Below, in pieces: positions 18,541 through 29,300 of a DNA stretch of 64,000 nt (position 1 is the first letter of the stretch; each line of letters begins with the position of its first letter). The stretch lies in the NCBI GenBank assembly GCA_020284085.1, contig JACEVL010000035.1, positions 146,501 to 210,500 of the forward strand, read 5' to 3'. Made by a program: the position numbers and the translations under genes. The notes under the pieces are model-generated. The model was not told where the DNA came from. It made no database searches and worked only from the letters and a program-made list of their open reading frames with translations. The stretch comes from Aporrectodea caliginosa (taxonomy: Eukaryota; Annelida; Clitellata; Crassiclitellata; Lumbricidae).

Positions 18541-18858
18541 GTATGATAAGTTAATGGCTTATGTGAGATGTAAGATACGGCACTGGCTTAATGCTCCTGT
18601 AATGGTAAAATACTACACCTACATCACCACCACCACCACTAACACACTTATTACACCTTCTAATAAAATAATAATAATGATAAATTGATAATACTACCAT
18701 TACTGCTCATAATAATAATAACAACAAAATAACAACAATCATTATTATTATTGCTATTATTACGACAACAATAACTATAATAATAATAATCGTAACAATA
18801 ACAACAAGCTACTACAACAATCGTCACACATGCGCAAATCAGTTTATAACAACTTACG

Positions 18859-18859
<1 letters not shown>

Positions 18860-18925
<66 letters not shown>
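18860..18925. repeat. AATC microsatellite
   Basis: About 15 units of caat. Confidence 0.95.
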
Positions 18926-18929
<4 letters not shown>

Positions 18930-18984
18930 TTGTTTAATTCAATAAATCCAGTTGTCAAGGAAGCAACTGGTTACAAGTAACACA

Positions 18985-19265
18985 TATTAACCCCCTCTCT
19001 GCCATGTCTAAGCGTCCTCTCAGATCCTCTGACCAGCTTGACCTTTTCATTCCCCGTGTTAGGAACACAATGTGTCCATAGGTCCCTCTCTATGGAATGG
19101 ACCTCCTCCTTCTCTACGCTCTACCATCCTCTCTAGTAGCATCTCTACCTCTTTCTCACATTAAAACCTTCCTTTTCTCTCATAGTACCTCGCACTGGAA
19201 TCGCTTCTGAAAGGTTTATGCTGTGAGAAGCGCCTTATAAATGATCAAATACAATACAATACAAT
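18985..19265 (+). mobile_element. LINE 3' fragment, CAATA tail
   Basis: tctgaccagcttgacctttt, gttaggaacacaatgtgtcc, atggaatggacctcctcctt, ctctacgctcta and agaagcgccttataaatgat then ACAAT repeats. Same family as 63215-63475, where the frame reads RTTMAQSRSFVCIGPSLWNG. Confidence 0.78.
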
Positions 19266-19499
19266 ATTAGTTATTGAGCCGAGCTACAGTCAGTTATTGG
19301 AGTAATTATAAGTCAATTATAAGTCAAGCTTAGAAGGGATATCCTTATCAAGTAAGATACAGTTACCCCTGCACCCCCCCCCCATGTTCCGCGTTCTACT
19401 GGAACTGGGGATGCTCATTTCCCTTTCCTGCGCCCTTGAGTCAACAAGGTCCTGGATGCAGGACTGAACATTTCTTTACTACCCAGTAACAAATTCTAC

Positions 19500-19690
19500 T
19501 TAATATTCATTTATTGTTTCAAATTGAAACACTGCAGTATGATTACAACTGATAGTAAGAACGAATGATTACAAGTTATTTATTACAGGAGTCGAATTTA
19601 ACTGGCAGCCAGGCAAGGCGCCCATCACGTCCTACAGCTCATTTTGCCGTCGCCATCTGGCGAGTGAAAGGCTGAGTTGACCTTACTGCC
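19500..19690 (-). repeat. SINE-3 copy
   Basis: caggagtcgaatttaactgg cagcc, gcaaggcgcccatcacgtcc, gtcgccatctggcgagtgaa aggctgagttgacctt. Confidence 0.75.
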
Positions 19691-19914
19691 TTACGACAGA
19701 GACACCTATGTGCAAGGAAGTTGAAAAGCGACACCACACACAATCAACACAGTAAGTTCAGACCTGCAACCATTTGCTACAGCACATACTTGCCAAACAA
19801 ACTTACATCTTCTTCGTAATTAAATGTACTATTAACTGTAATCAAACATTTAAATAGCGCCACTTCAAGGGCAAACTAAAGTGCTAGCCTGTATGATGTT
19901 AAATATCATTAAGG

Positions 19915-20345
19915 AGGGGTTAGGGTAATGGTAACACTGGTACGAAGAGCAGAAGATCAGCACAGATGCAGGATTGCTTCCCGCAACCCTACCAAAGGTT
20001 AACTCAGCCTTTCATTCGCCATATGGCATTAGCAAAATGAGCAGTAGGACATGGTGGGTGCCTTGCATGGCTGCCATACACTTAAATTCGACTTCTGTAA
20101 TAACTTGTGATCATAGGCGTAGCAGCATTGAGGCACGGGATTGCTTTCCGCTACCCTCCCAAAGGTTAACTCAGAACTTCGATTCGCTAGATACCCCATT
20201 GACCAAAATGAGCAATGGACGTGATGGGCACCTTGCATCGCTGCCAAATAGTTAAATTAGACTCCTGTAATAACTTGTGATCATCCATTCATACTATGAA
20301 TTGTATCATACTGCAGTGTGTCAGTTCGAAACAATAAATGAAGAT
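19915..20345 (+). repeat. SINE-3, tandem dimer
   Basis: Two successive SINE-3 bodies: 19965-20095 (attgcttcccgcaaccctac, aatgagcagtaggacatggt, tgtaataacttgtgatcata) and 20120-20285 (attgctttccgctaccctcc, aatgagcaatggacgtgatg, tgtaataacttgtgatcatc), with one head at 19915 and one 3' end at 20340. Confidence 0.8.
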
Positions 20346-21219
20346 TATAAAAAAGGACTTGACATTTATCATTGATCAAAATAGCCTGCTGTATTATTAT
20401 AATTATGATGCTCCTTTCTCTTCATTCCGTTCTCACTACCAATACTAACCTTTTTTAGTTGCCGCATGCATCCTAATTAGTTGCAAATTAACTGTTAGTA
20501 TCTAGAGCTAAACACAAAGACTATGTATGTAACAACCCTTGTCTGGCTATCTATAAAAACTGCCAAAAACATGAGTCATGACCTTAAGTACAACTGCTGT
20601 GCATGTGACAGTTACTCAAGCCATTCCAAAGTTCCTTTTTCCTTCAAACCAAACTGCTCGGTAATATTCTGTTTCTAGCGTAAAGTAACGTAAAAAACAT
20701 TTATATAGCACCATTCAACACTTCCCAAAGGCATTGCTTGCATGACTAATTAAATAATTTAAACAAGTGCAACTTGGGAAAACCAGAAAATGTGAGTCAA
20801 GCTGAATCAATTGACAAATTATGTATAGTTAAAGGCAGATCAAATATTCGTTTATTATCAATCGGGATGACAAACCGCAACCCATTACATGGCAAACAAT
20901 ACATGCATACAATGAACAGGAAGAACATTCAGCCTAGTATAAAACATCCTCTTGTCCTTCCTGTTTTGGTGGTTGGTTTGCTGCTTGTTAATTATTGTTG
21001 TTTCAATTGTTCCAAGAGGAAGAGCCAGTGCATGAGAAAGCTCAATCAGATCCATGGGCAGCACAGTGCAGTGATCAGGCTGACTTACCTGCAAGACAAG
21101 GCTCTTCGATGTATGTCATTGCTGTGCCAGCCATTGTGGATCATCCAGATAGGATGACTTTGAATGCCCTGTTCTGTCTCTCTATGCGTAGAATGTCTCG
21201 TTTGCAATATAGGCCTGAG
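20346..21219. other. Intergenic, no gene recognised
   Basis: AT-rich sequence with a short SINE-4-like scrap near 20840-20900 (cgtttattatcaatcgggat gacaaaccgcaac). Frames here have no recognisable motif. Confidence 0.5.
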
Positions 21220-21490
21220 TGCAGGTCTTCCAATCAAAACTGCAAACGTTCACCTTCCACAAACCCTATCCTGATTCCTCCTCTTCCACTTACCTTTGTC
21301 AGCGCTCCAATTCATACCACCATCCACCATACGCATCTCACTGCCTACCTTGACCTTTAGATCCTGACCTGGATGTGAACCCGACCTTGCCTCCATTTTT
21401 TGCTTTGACTAAGAAGAGCCTGTGAATAACCTGGTTTGCACGAATTAGCCTTTCTTTGGGAGCTCTGGAAATATCTTGATTGCGATTCTT
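21220..21490 (+). mobile_element. Non-coding LINE 3' end
   Basis: Contains ctacc-ttgacctttagatcct, gacctggatgtgaacccgac c, tttgactaagaagagcctgt gaataacctgg and ttgattgcgattc. The same module occurs at 31545-31675 and 8670-8790 (cttgacctggagccgattgt, gactaagcacttgtgaataa gctgg). No intact frame. Confidence 0.62.
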
Positions 21491-21724
21491 TTCTCTAAAC
21501 TTTCAGGTATTTGCAGTTACTGGAGTGTTATCCAGTTTGAGAGTTATCCATTCGAGGATATTCTGTATATTTGTGCATCAGTTCTACCAATAAAACTGGA
21601 AAAGACCACAAGATTTCCGGCTGTGTTACCATTCGTCGTGACGGCTTCTCGTCTGCAAACAGGCGCTTGTAACATGGAAATTCCAAACTGCCAGAGCTCA
21701 AATTATATAACAATGAATCTGTAT

Positions 21725-22065
21725 TGTTCCGTGTCGATAGTCCAAAGGTTCGATAGTCCGAAGGTTCGACAGTCCGAAGGTTCTACAGTCCGACTTTAAT
21801 CTGACACAATAGCGCTCTAAAAAATTCGCCTATTGTAGCATACAGTTTGAGCATCAATCCATACTCTACTTACACTATGATTTTTTCATCAATCCAGCTT
21901 CCACTTATACTATATTACTATAAAACAGATTTATCAATTAATATTCTACTTACACTATAACATTTCTTCATCATTCCAACTTCTATTTCAATAAGGATTA
22001 TTTTCATCAATTCAAGTTCCATTTAAGCAAGAACTTCTACAACTTTCGGACTATCGATCTGTCAC
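21725..22065. repeat. Inverted copy of the tandem array element, with 15-bp minisatellite
   Basis: 21845-22030 repeats catcaatccaacttctactt, tacactata and variants at about 55-bp spacing, the complement of the array in 52660-52920. It is bounded on the left by 15-bp repeats (cgatagtccgaaggtt, 21738-21795) and on the right by aactttcggactatcg (22034-22049), which is their complement. Confidence 0.72.
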
Positions 22066-22402
22066 CATCTCTATATCATGGGCCTTGATTATAATTAATG
22101 AGGTATATTAATTTTAAACATTAAATTTATTATAACCATCGGGATCTTTCTAAATCCAAAAACATGCAGGAAATAAACAAAAACTCACCTGTGGATCACA
22201 CTAATTAAGTGTTTTCTAGCGCTTTAACTCACTGCGCCCACATGATTGAAAAGAATGCACTAATTAAGTCGACCGCCAAGAATTTAATTTGTTTTATCAA
22301 CCGAAACTGTCTCATCGTTGACAACCGACACAAATTTCCAAAGGTCAAAGTTCACGATTTCCGATCGACTTTCCGCCTGACCGATTTCCCTGACCTAATT
22401 TC

Positions 22403-22562
22403 AGAGGCGTAGCCAGGAAAAAATTTCGGAGGGTTTAAGTTTTCGGGGTTTTCCATTGGAAATGGTCGTATTTTTTCTACATTTTTAGTTTTTAATAACA
22501 GTAATACATTTATTTCGAGGGGTTTGAACGCGTAAAACCACCCTTTAATACGCCTATGCCTG
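22403..22562. mobile_element. Copy 2 of the aatttcggagggg MITE family
   Basis: Runs from aggcgtagccagg to ttaatacgcctatgcc, with the same core as 58507-58680. The ends are imperfectly inverted, and no clear target duplication was found. Confidence 0.75.
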
Positions 22563-23562
22563 ATCGGCTGAATAATAAAAAGAATATCAGAGCCGCTGGC
22601 ATTGTAATGAAAAATGAAGCTAATGCTAAAAGTTGATCTAAGTAATTTAGCTTTAGAGATAATTTGCTAGAGTGCTTAGATCTTTCAAGCACTTGAAGAT
22701 CTATCCTGCTTCAGAATCTGACCGATGCCATCGACGGTTTCCACTTTCCACCGAACCATTCTCACTCCTGGACTTGACCCCAGGATTCTGACGTGACGCC
22801 GAAACTTAACAACATGTCCCTTGAGGACTTGATTTGATCTGGGATATTATTACTGAAGATTTATTTAGCTATAATCGGTAACAGATAGCGCAGATCTATA
22901 GTAGGCCTACAATAGCTATTAGAATTATTGTGTCACATTGCTTCTTTCTTCCACATTGAGGTACCTTTTAGCCTTTAAGACAAGTGCTCGAGATGTAAAA
23001 CAATACTCGATTCCAGTGTATTACTCGAGTACTCGGCGGAACCTCTTCAGCAGTTATGATTTCTATGGCGCCCTCTCTGACCTGGTGCAATCAATAGGGG
23101 AGATACAATCCACTTATTCTATAACTTAGACTGTTTTCACACTTTTATCTCTTCAGCACAGAAACTGAACATAATTTTAAAGATAACAAATCAACCATTG
23201 ATATTAGTTTAGCAAAAATAGATTAAATCTGAGGAACTATTATTAAATTACTTCGAGACAGAACCCCCCAATTCACAATGGACGAGTCCATAATTTGATG
23301 TCGTCTGCGCATAAGTTCATTCGGCGCGAAGCCGACGATTAAATCATTTTTCGATTAATAAAGTTTCGACCAAAAATTGAATTTTGTTGCAAACTTCAAG
23401 AACTTTTCCACCAATCTTCAGTTTAGATAACTACTAAAGTAAGTCAATTTTCAGATTGTTTTAACTATAGTGTACTTAAGCAGCGATATGAAATTAAACG
23501 TAATTTTTCAATGAAACACGTGAAAGTTATTAGCGGCGCTGTGTGTTCACAGGGTCAGTGGC
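22563..23562. other. Intergenic, nothing recognised
   Basis: Unique-looking AT-rich sequence with no motif-bearing frame or clear repeat. Confidence 0.5.
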
Positions 23563-23747
23563 GTAACGAGGGGGCACCCGGGCGCAGCACAGTGAAGGGA
23601 CCCAAAATTGTTTCAGTGGTACCGACAAGAACGATTAAAAGTCAACAAGAAAATTAAAAGGGGCGCAGTCATCAAACTCTTGCCCCGGGGCGCTGAAACC
23701 CTTCGTTTCGCCGGGTTTAACACAGCTCTTTGAACGATGTATACAGG

Positions 23748-24685
23748 CAGTGTTTAATCTAGAGCATTCTAGACGTCTCTTGGGGGGAAAGTTCCCCCAG
23801 GATCGAGTGCCAGAAAAATGGGTACTTGTCGGTTAATTCACATTTCATTTTCTCGTCTACCTTGTCGGTTAATTCACCCCATATCATTCTTGCGTCTACC
23901 TTGCCTGTTCATAACCCGAATAAATTTTTACGCGTTTCCTTTTAATTCTAATTTTTGCCGCCTTCCGTGACCTCTCAATTCGTTGTGTAGGCCTATTGGC
24001 TCCTGTCTTCGGGTCAACGAAGTTTAGGGAGTGATTAAACTTTTCGTATGTCAACTGCCTTACGAAGGGATACGGGAAAATATGTCATATGCAGTTTTAT
24101 ATATAGTCCCGTGTATATTGCAGGTCAACTAGTGACAGTTTCGTCATTAGAAAACATGGACGATATTAACCCTAACCCTGACCCTAACCGACCCTCACGG
24201 CGCGTAACAACGACGCGTAACCTCAACGTAACTGACATGGACTATAAAACTTTCCGTCGCGAGGTTGGTTAGGGTTAGGGTTAGTGTCGTCATTAGAAGA
24301 CAGATAAAAACAGTCCCACGGTACACCCATCTGCATGGTAGAAATGTTTCTGAACTTCGCTTTAATCAGAATATATTTATAATTAAAAGATCTCTTTCTA
24401 TACCATCGTGCTGTGTTTTCGAAACCGGTTTGATGGGGTGAATTAATTTTACATGGGCAACACATTGCCATTGGAAAAACGAAATGGGGTGAATTAACCG
24501 ACAAGTATTCCAGAATGTGCCCCCGTGCAGGGATCGGTGTCTGTCTGACCTCATTCTTTGGAAATTCTTGTTACTCTTTGAACGGACAAATTCTTGCTTT
24601 AGAAAATAGTCAACTTTTCAAATATGTTTTATACCCCCCAGAACCCTTGATCCCCCCCGACAGCAAGGGGAGTAGATTAAACACT
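23748..24685. mobile_element. Composite non-autonomous element with nested inverted repeats
   Basis: Outer ends AGTGTTTAATCTA (23749) and its complement tagattaaacact (24673-24685). An inner exact 19-bp inverted pair, TACTTGTCGGTTAATTCAC, lies at 23823-23841 and 24489-24507. A third inverted pair, ggttaattcacccca (23867-23881), has its complement tggggtgaatta at 24434-24445. No coding frame recognised. The outer ends are shared with the short element at 51796-51981. Confidence 0.75.
24170..24290. repeat. Interstitial telomere-like repeats in inverted orientation
   Basis: aaccctaaccctgaccctaa ccgaccc at 24169-24195 and ggttagggttagggttag at 24267-24286, facing each other in the middle of the element at 23748-24685. 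Confidence 0.85.
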
Positions 24686-24689
24686 CACT

Positions 24690-25680
24690 TGATAGTCAAC
24701 GAGGTCACAAGAATCGAGTGTCAAGTCATGAGGACCTGCCATCTAGTCGCGCTAACATCGCTTTTAGACGATGTTACTAACAGGCCTGCGTATTTGGGGG
24801 GATACAGGAGGAACCCGTGTTCCCAATTTTTGACTGGTTATGGGCCTACTGTACTTTTGACCCCACTTTTCCATACCCAGAATAAACGATGCCCATCGCA
24901 ATCCTACTACTCAGATGATGCCAGATAACTGTGGTTTTCAAAGTACTAGACTAGTATTGCTGTTTCTGCCTACTGTTGCATGTGCTTATAATATGTAGGG
25001 AGGTAGTCAGACAGACAAAGTCACAAATAGACACACAACCAAACAGACAGACTATGGTATGAAATCCTATATATTAGTTTTGAACTGAACTCAGTTACCC
25101 ATATATACTGTTACACTTACACTCAAGTGTCTGTCAGTCTGAGCATGCCAGCGAATGGCCTGAGCCTTACATGACTGGCAGTTCTGGTATGCCTGGGCCT
25201 GTAGAGGTCCAGGAAACTTAAGAAGATGAGTTGACCCATGGACTCCTATTTATTAACCTCTAAGAGTTCATGGCTGACTTATTGTAGTTGACCATAGGTA
25301 CATAGTACGTAAGTTTCTTAACTACCAACTATGTTATAAATGCTTTGGAGTCGAAAGACTAAGGTGTGATAGAGGATAGAGCTTGAGACAGATGAGCAGC
25401 AAGATTGGCAGAGCTGCAGAGAATTGAGAATTTGTGGATTTCAGGAAGGAAATCGGGCAAGAGTTGAGATACAACATGCCATCATATGATCGTCTGGATA
25501 AATTGAGATGAATAGTGACAGGGTATTGGAAGGATTGAAGTAGGAGGCGTATGGGGTAGAGCTGGATGGCTTAATGGTGAAGAGTTTGTGAAGATATATA
25601 CTTGCATTGGGATGAATACCCAACATTTTGTTCTTGATGCTTGGCCCAATATGCAATAAGGGCATGGCGTTTCTTACAGA
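24690..25680. other. Intergenic, nothing recognised
   Basis: Only short frames without motifs. The unique sequence upstream of the HORMAD gene (25885-26350) could hold its promoter, but no core element was identified. Confidence 0.5.
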
Positions 25681-25688
25681 CCTTGGGC

Positions 25689-25876
25689 CATTGGCGTTAC
25701 TCAGGGTTTAAGCGACCCGAGGGCAATAAGTTGACTTCTGCGCCCTCTTTTAATTTTCTTGTCTACTTTTAAACGTTCTTGTCCTAGTACTGTGTACCAC
25801 TGAAAGCTAATTTTGCGCCCCTTTGGTGCTGCGCCCGGGGGCGGTTGCCCCTCTGCTCCCCCTTCATACGCCACTG
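25689..25876. mobile_element. 188-bp MITE with 8-bp target duplication
   Basis: Ends CATTGGCGTTACTC and (complement) CAGTGGCGTATGAAG, flanked by ccttgggc at 25681-25688 and 25877-25884. Similar ends occur singly at 6735-6747 and 26208-26222 (ttacgccactga), and a likely relative is at 23563-23713. Confidence 0.88.
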
Positions 25877-26357
25877 CCTTGGGCATTGCCTTTGCCGCAT
25901 ATTTCTGTAACTCGAGAGGAATAAGTTCTCTTCCAACACCTCGCAACAACAATCCATTGAATGTTTCTTTAATGCTGTCGCTTTTAGCCGTACCTTTTTG
26001 CTTCCAGATATTGACAAGTCATAGCCATTCCAGATATATATAGTTCCTATGGGGCTTTCCAGATTGAATTATCCATTGACATAGCGCCATTAGGCAAATA
26101 TTTAAAAACAATAAATAAATACATAATAAATAAAACAAATAATGTGATTAATTAGCTAAATAATAACAAGATTATTATCAATATGATAGGTACCCCACTT
26201 TCTAGACCAAAATTACGCCACTGAAAAACGATATGGGTATACTCGCATGATTTGGGATTTTACATCGATAAATTACCTTAATTATAAATTTATATATTAC
26301 AACTTTTCAGCCTGGCAATTGAAATGTTATTTGTTTTTGTTTGCACCTAGAGTCGTA

Positions 26358-29300
26358 ATGGCAACTTGCACCATGACGAAGCCTAAGTCTGGGACGGTCA
26401 GTATAATATGGAATTTATCTTGTCTTATTTTGCTACAGACAAGAATATTTTATGTTTTCCAATTTTATTAAAAATTTTAATGCTCTTTTTAGACTGGCGT
26501 TTTCATTAATAAATATAACTGCTGGATCGAGGCAATATAAATGAAGGCATAGCAAGAATTGGACATGGTGCCCACATATGGGGGAAAAATGGGGTGCTAA
26601 CCACCTCCTGGAATTCACCTTCGAAGAATTTTCACTCACATCAGGCCAGGATAACATGTCTGTTTTCATGGATTACACCTGCACTAATTTTGTGGCCACT
26701 CTTGGCATTGGAGTAAACAGTAAATTTTCTAAAAGGGCAAAACGAAAGAAAATCATGTATTCACTCCACACACAAATTTTCGTAATAATAATATTGTGAA
26801 CTGTATTGTGTTGCTGACTTGTGGGCAGTTTCGGCACTGATGTTGAAAGATCATCCTGTTTAGTTATAGTTCTTAAATCGATTTATTTGTTCTGTAGTGG
26901 GCTGAAACATTTCCAAAGCAGCAAATGAGTGAACAAGAATCTCTTAAGTTTGTGAAGAAGCTTCTTGCTGTAGCAGTGTCAAACATCACCTACCTCCGTG
27001 TCATTCTTCCAGAGCGTGCCTTTGTTGACAGATCAGTTGAAGGTAAAAAAATTTTAGTTATTGGTTAATATAGCATATTATGTTTTTAATATGCAATGTA
27101 CAATAGCTGCTCTTCACCTGGCGACTGACTAACCACGCCTCATGATTAGATTTTCTGTGTGACCTTGCATTAAAAAATGTTAATGATATAATAATAATAA
27201 TGTTAATAGTGAAGTAATATTGTAACGTTAATTAGATAAATTTCCTTTCCAAGGTGGTGCTGTTAAAATTATGTTTATAATAATAATAATAATAGAGCCC
27301 GGATGCTTGACTCATTTCATTTCACCTGGTGACTAACTGACTATGCCTCAGATTTGCACTTCTGTGTGACCGTTTCGCATAGTAAAACATTATTCTAATA
27401 ATAATAATTTTAATAATATAAATAATAATAGAAAGTGCAACATATCCAGTCATTATCCATTTTCACTACCACCGCTTCAGACCAGCTGCTGAGCCCAACA
27501 GTGTCCTAGTTTGAGGCAACAATAGGGAAATTGTCTGTTAATCTAGTGAAATATTTATTGGTGCATGTAAGAGGTGTGCATAATAAAGGAGCAAAGAGGT
27601 TGTTAATCAGGTTGGATATAATATTGTGTGACCACAATTAAGACACTAGGATTGGCAATGGCAATCCATGTAAGGAATGCAATATGGTTGTAATATGCTG
27701 GTAGGTGTCTTTGTTGACTCTGGCCAGTGAATTCTTCATAGTTAGAAGGTGGTGCTCTATGAATACAGATATAATATTGACTCTGCTCTTTACTCGTGGT
27801 CCACTCAGTAGGGTTTTACAAGTATCTCAAGTGTGTTTTCTTTAGTCGTGGCTGGGCTGGGAGCACTTCTGAGTAGGTTTTTGAAGGGTTGCTATATAAA
27901 TTCTCTGAATGAATGAATGAATGAATGAATAATAGTTGTCATACTGTAGTTGTACATAATTATTAACTGTTCAGTGTGTATTATGGTGTGCCTACAGTGA
28001 AATATTACATTTGAGCTAATTTCTATGAATGTATTGATATTTTATAGGAGTGAACCTAAAAATTCTCAAGTGTGAGAAGTCTTGTCCAGGTGTTCCTCTT
28101 CTTGTCGATTGGCTAAAGGGTGCTTTCGATGCACTAGAGAAGAAATACGTTAGTAAACTTTATTTGCAGGTGGAAGATAACTTATAGCCAATATAGCAGT
28201 AATCATAATATGTTTGCTATGCCTTGCAGCAAGCCTGTTGCATATTCAAATCTAACTGTAGCTGGACAGTTATACAGTGCCTTTGAGATTTTCTTAGAAG
28301 GTGCTTATATAAATGCTTGCATAATTGTACTTGCACAATGCACATGCATATGTTTGTGCAGATACTGGTATTTATATATATGCAGTATATGTACATACAT
28401 ATTACATAAGTATGTACATTGTACACATGTGCCATTGTGCATTCATGCACACACACATGATCTCTGTAGTATTGCTTCTCTGGTCTCTCTCCAGTATGCA
28501 ACTAAGCATGATGTGGCTGTGACCTTTGACCAGCAATTGACTTGCTTGGAGCACATGAAGAGCTTGTGTCAAACATGATTTTACTAACAACATCAAATCC
28601 AAACAGTGTACCATTTGCTTACAACTCGAGCGCCCTGCTTGAGTTATAAGAACATGGAACACTGATGCATGCAATGTACTAGGATTGCAAAGGGTAATGA
28701 TTGATCAGTTTCAAACTAGGTTTGGGCATGTATCCAGTTTCATATCTGAGGAACTGTTCTGGTTGCTTTATGCCAGAAATGATTCATGTTGGAGGTCTTA
28801 AATGAGCAGAGTTAAACTCAATTGTTTTGCAGGCTGTGCTCCCATCTCTTCGGAGGCAACTATGCGACTTGGTCGCATCCATACCTGGCCACATATCTCA
28901 TGACTCTGCAATACAATGTAGTTATCCTGACAAACCAGACTTCCATGGTGCAACATAGAAACTTTCAGAAATAGGATGCATAGTAACCTGTGTCCTGAGT
29001 TACTTAGTCTTTCTATGCCTCGTTTCCATAAGCACTTGAAAACTGTTCTGTGTGATTGTGGTCTTTCACTGTTTAAATAGTATTGCCTGTCAAAACAAGA
29101 AGCTGCATTGGTTTCCCAGTCACTTAGTACACACTCTCGTCATTAACACTTTAACGACGAGAGTGTGCTTAAGGCGACTGGGAAACCAATGCAGCTCGTC
29201 GTTAGAGTGTTAAGCGAGGTTGTACAAAATGGTGATTATGATTACATACTGGTACTTGTGCATATATATACACACACACATACTCATAGATGCATACATT

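Noticed and set aside
23563..23713. MITE of the cagtggcgtaac type
   Set aside because: The left end matches, but the right end (cgtttcgccggg) and flanks give no target duplication, so it is not listed as a proven element.
24170..24290. True telomere or chromosome end
   Set aside because: Only short TTAGGG tracts facing each other inside a transposon-like structure, with ordinary sequence on both sides.
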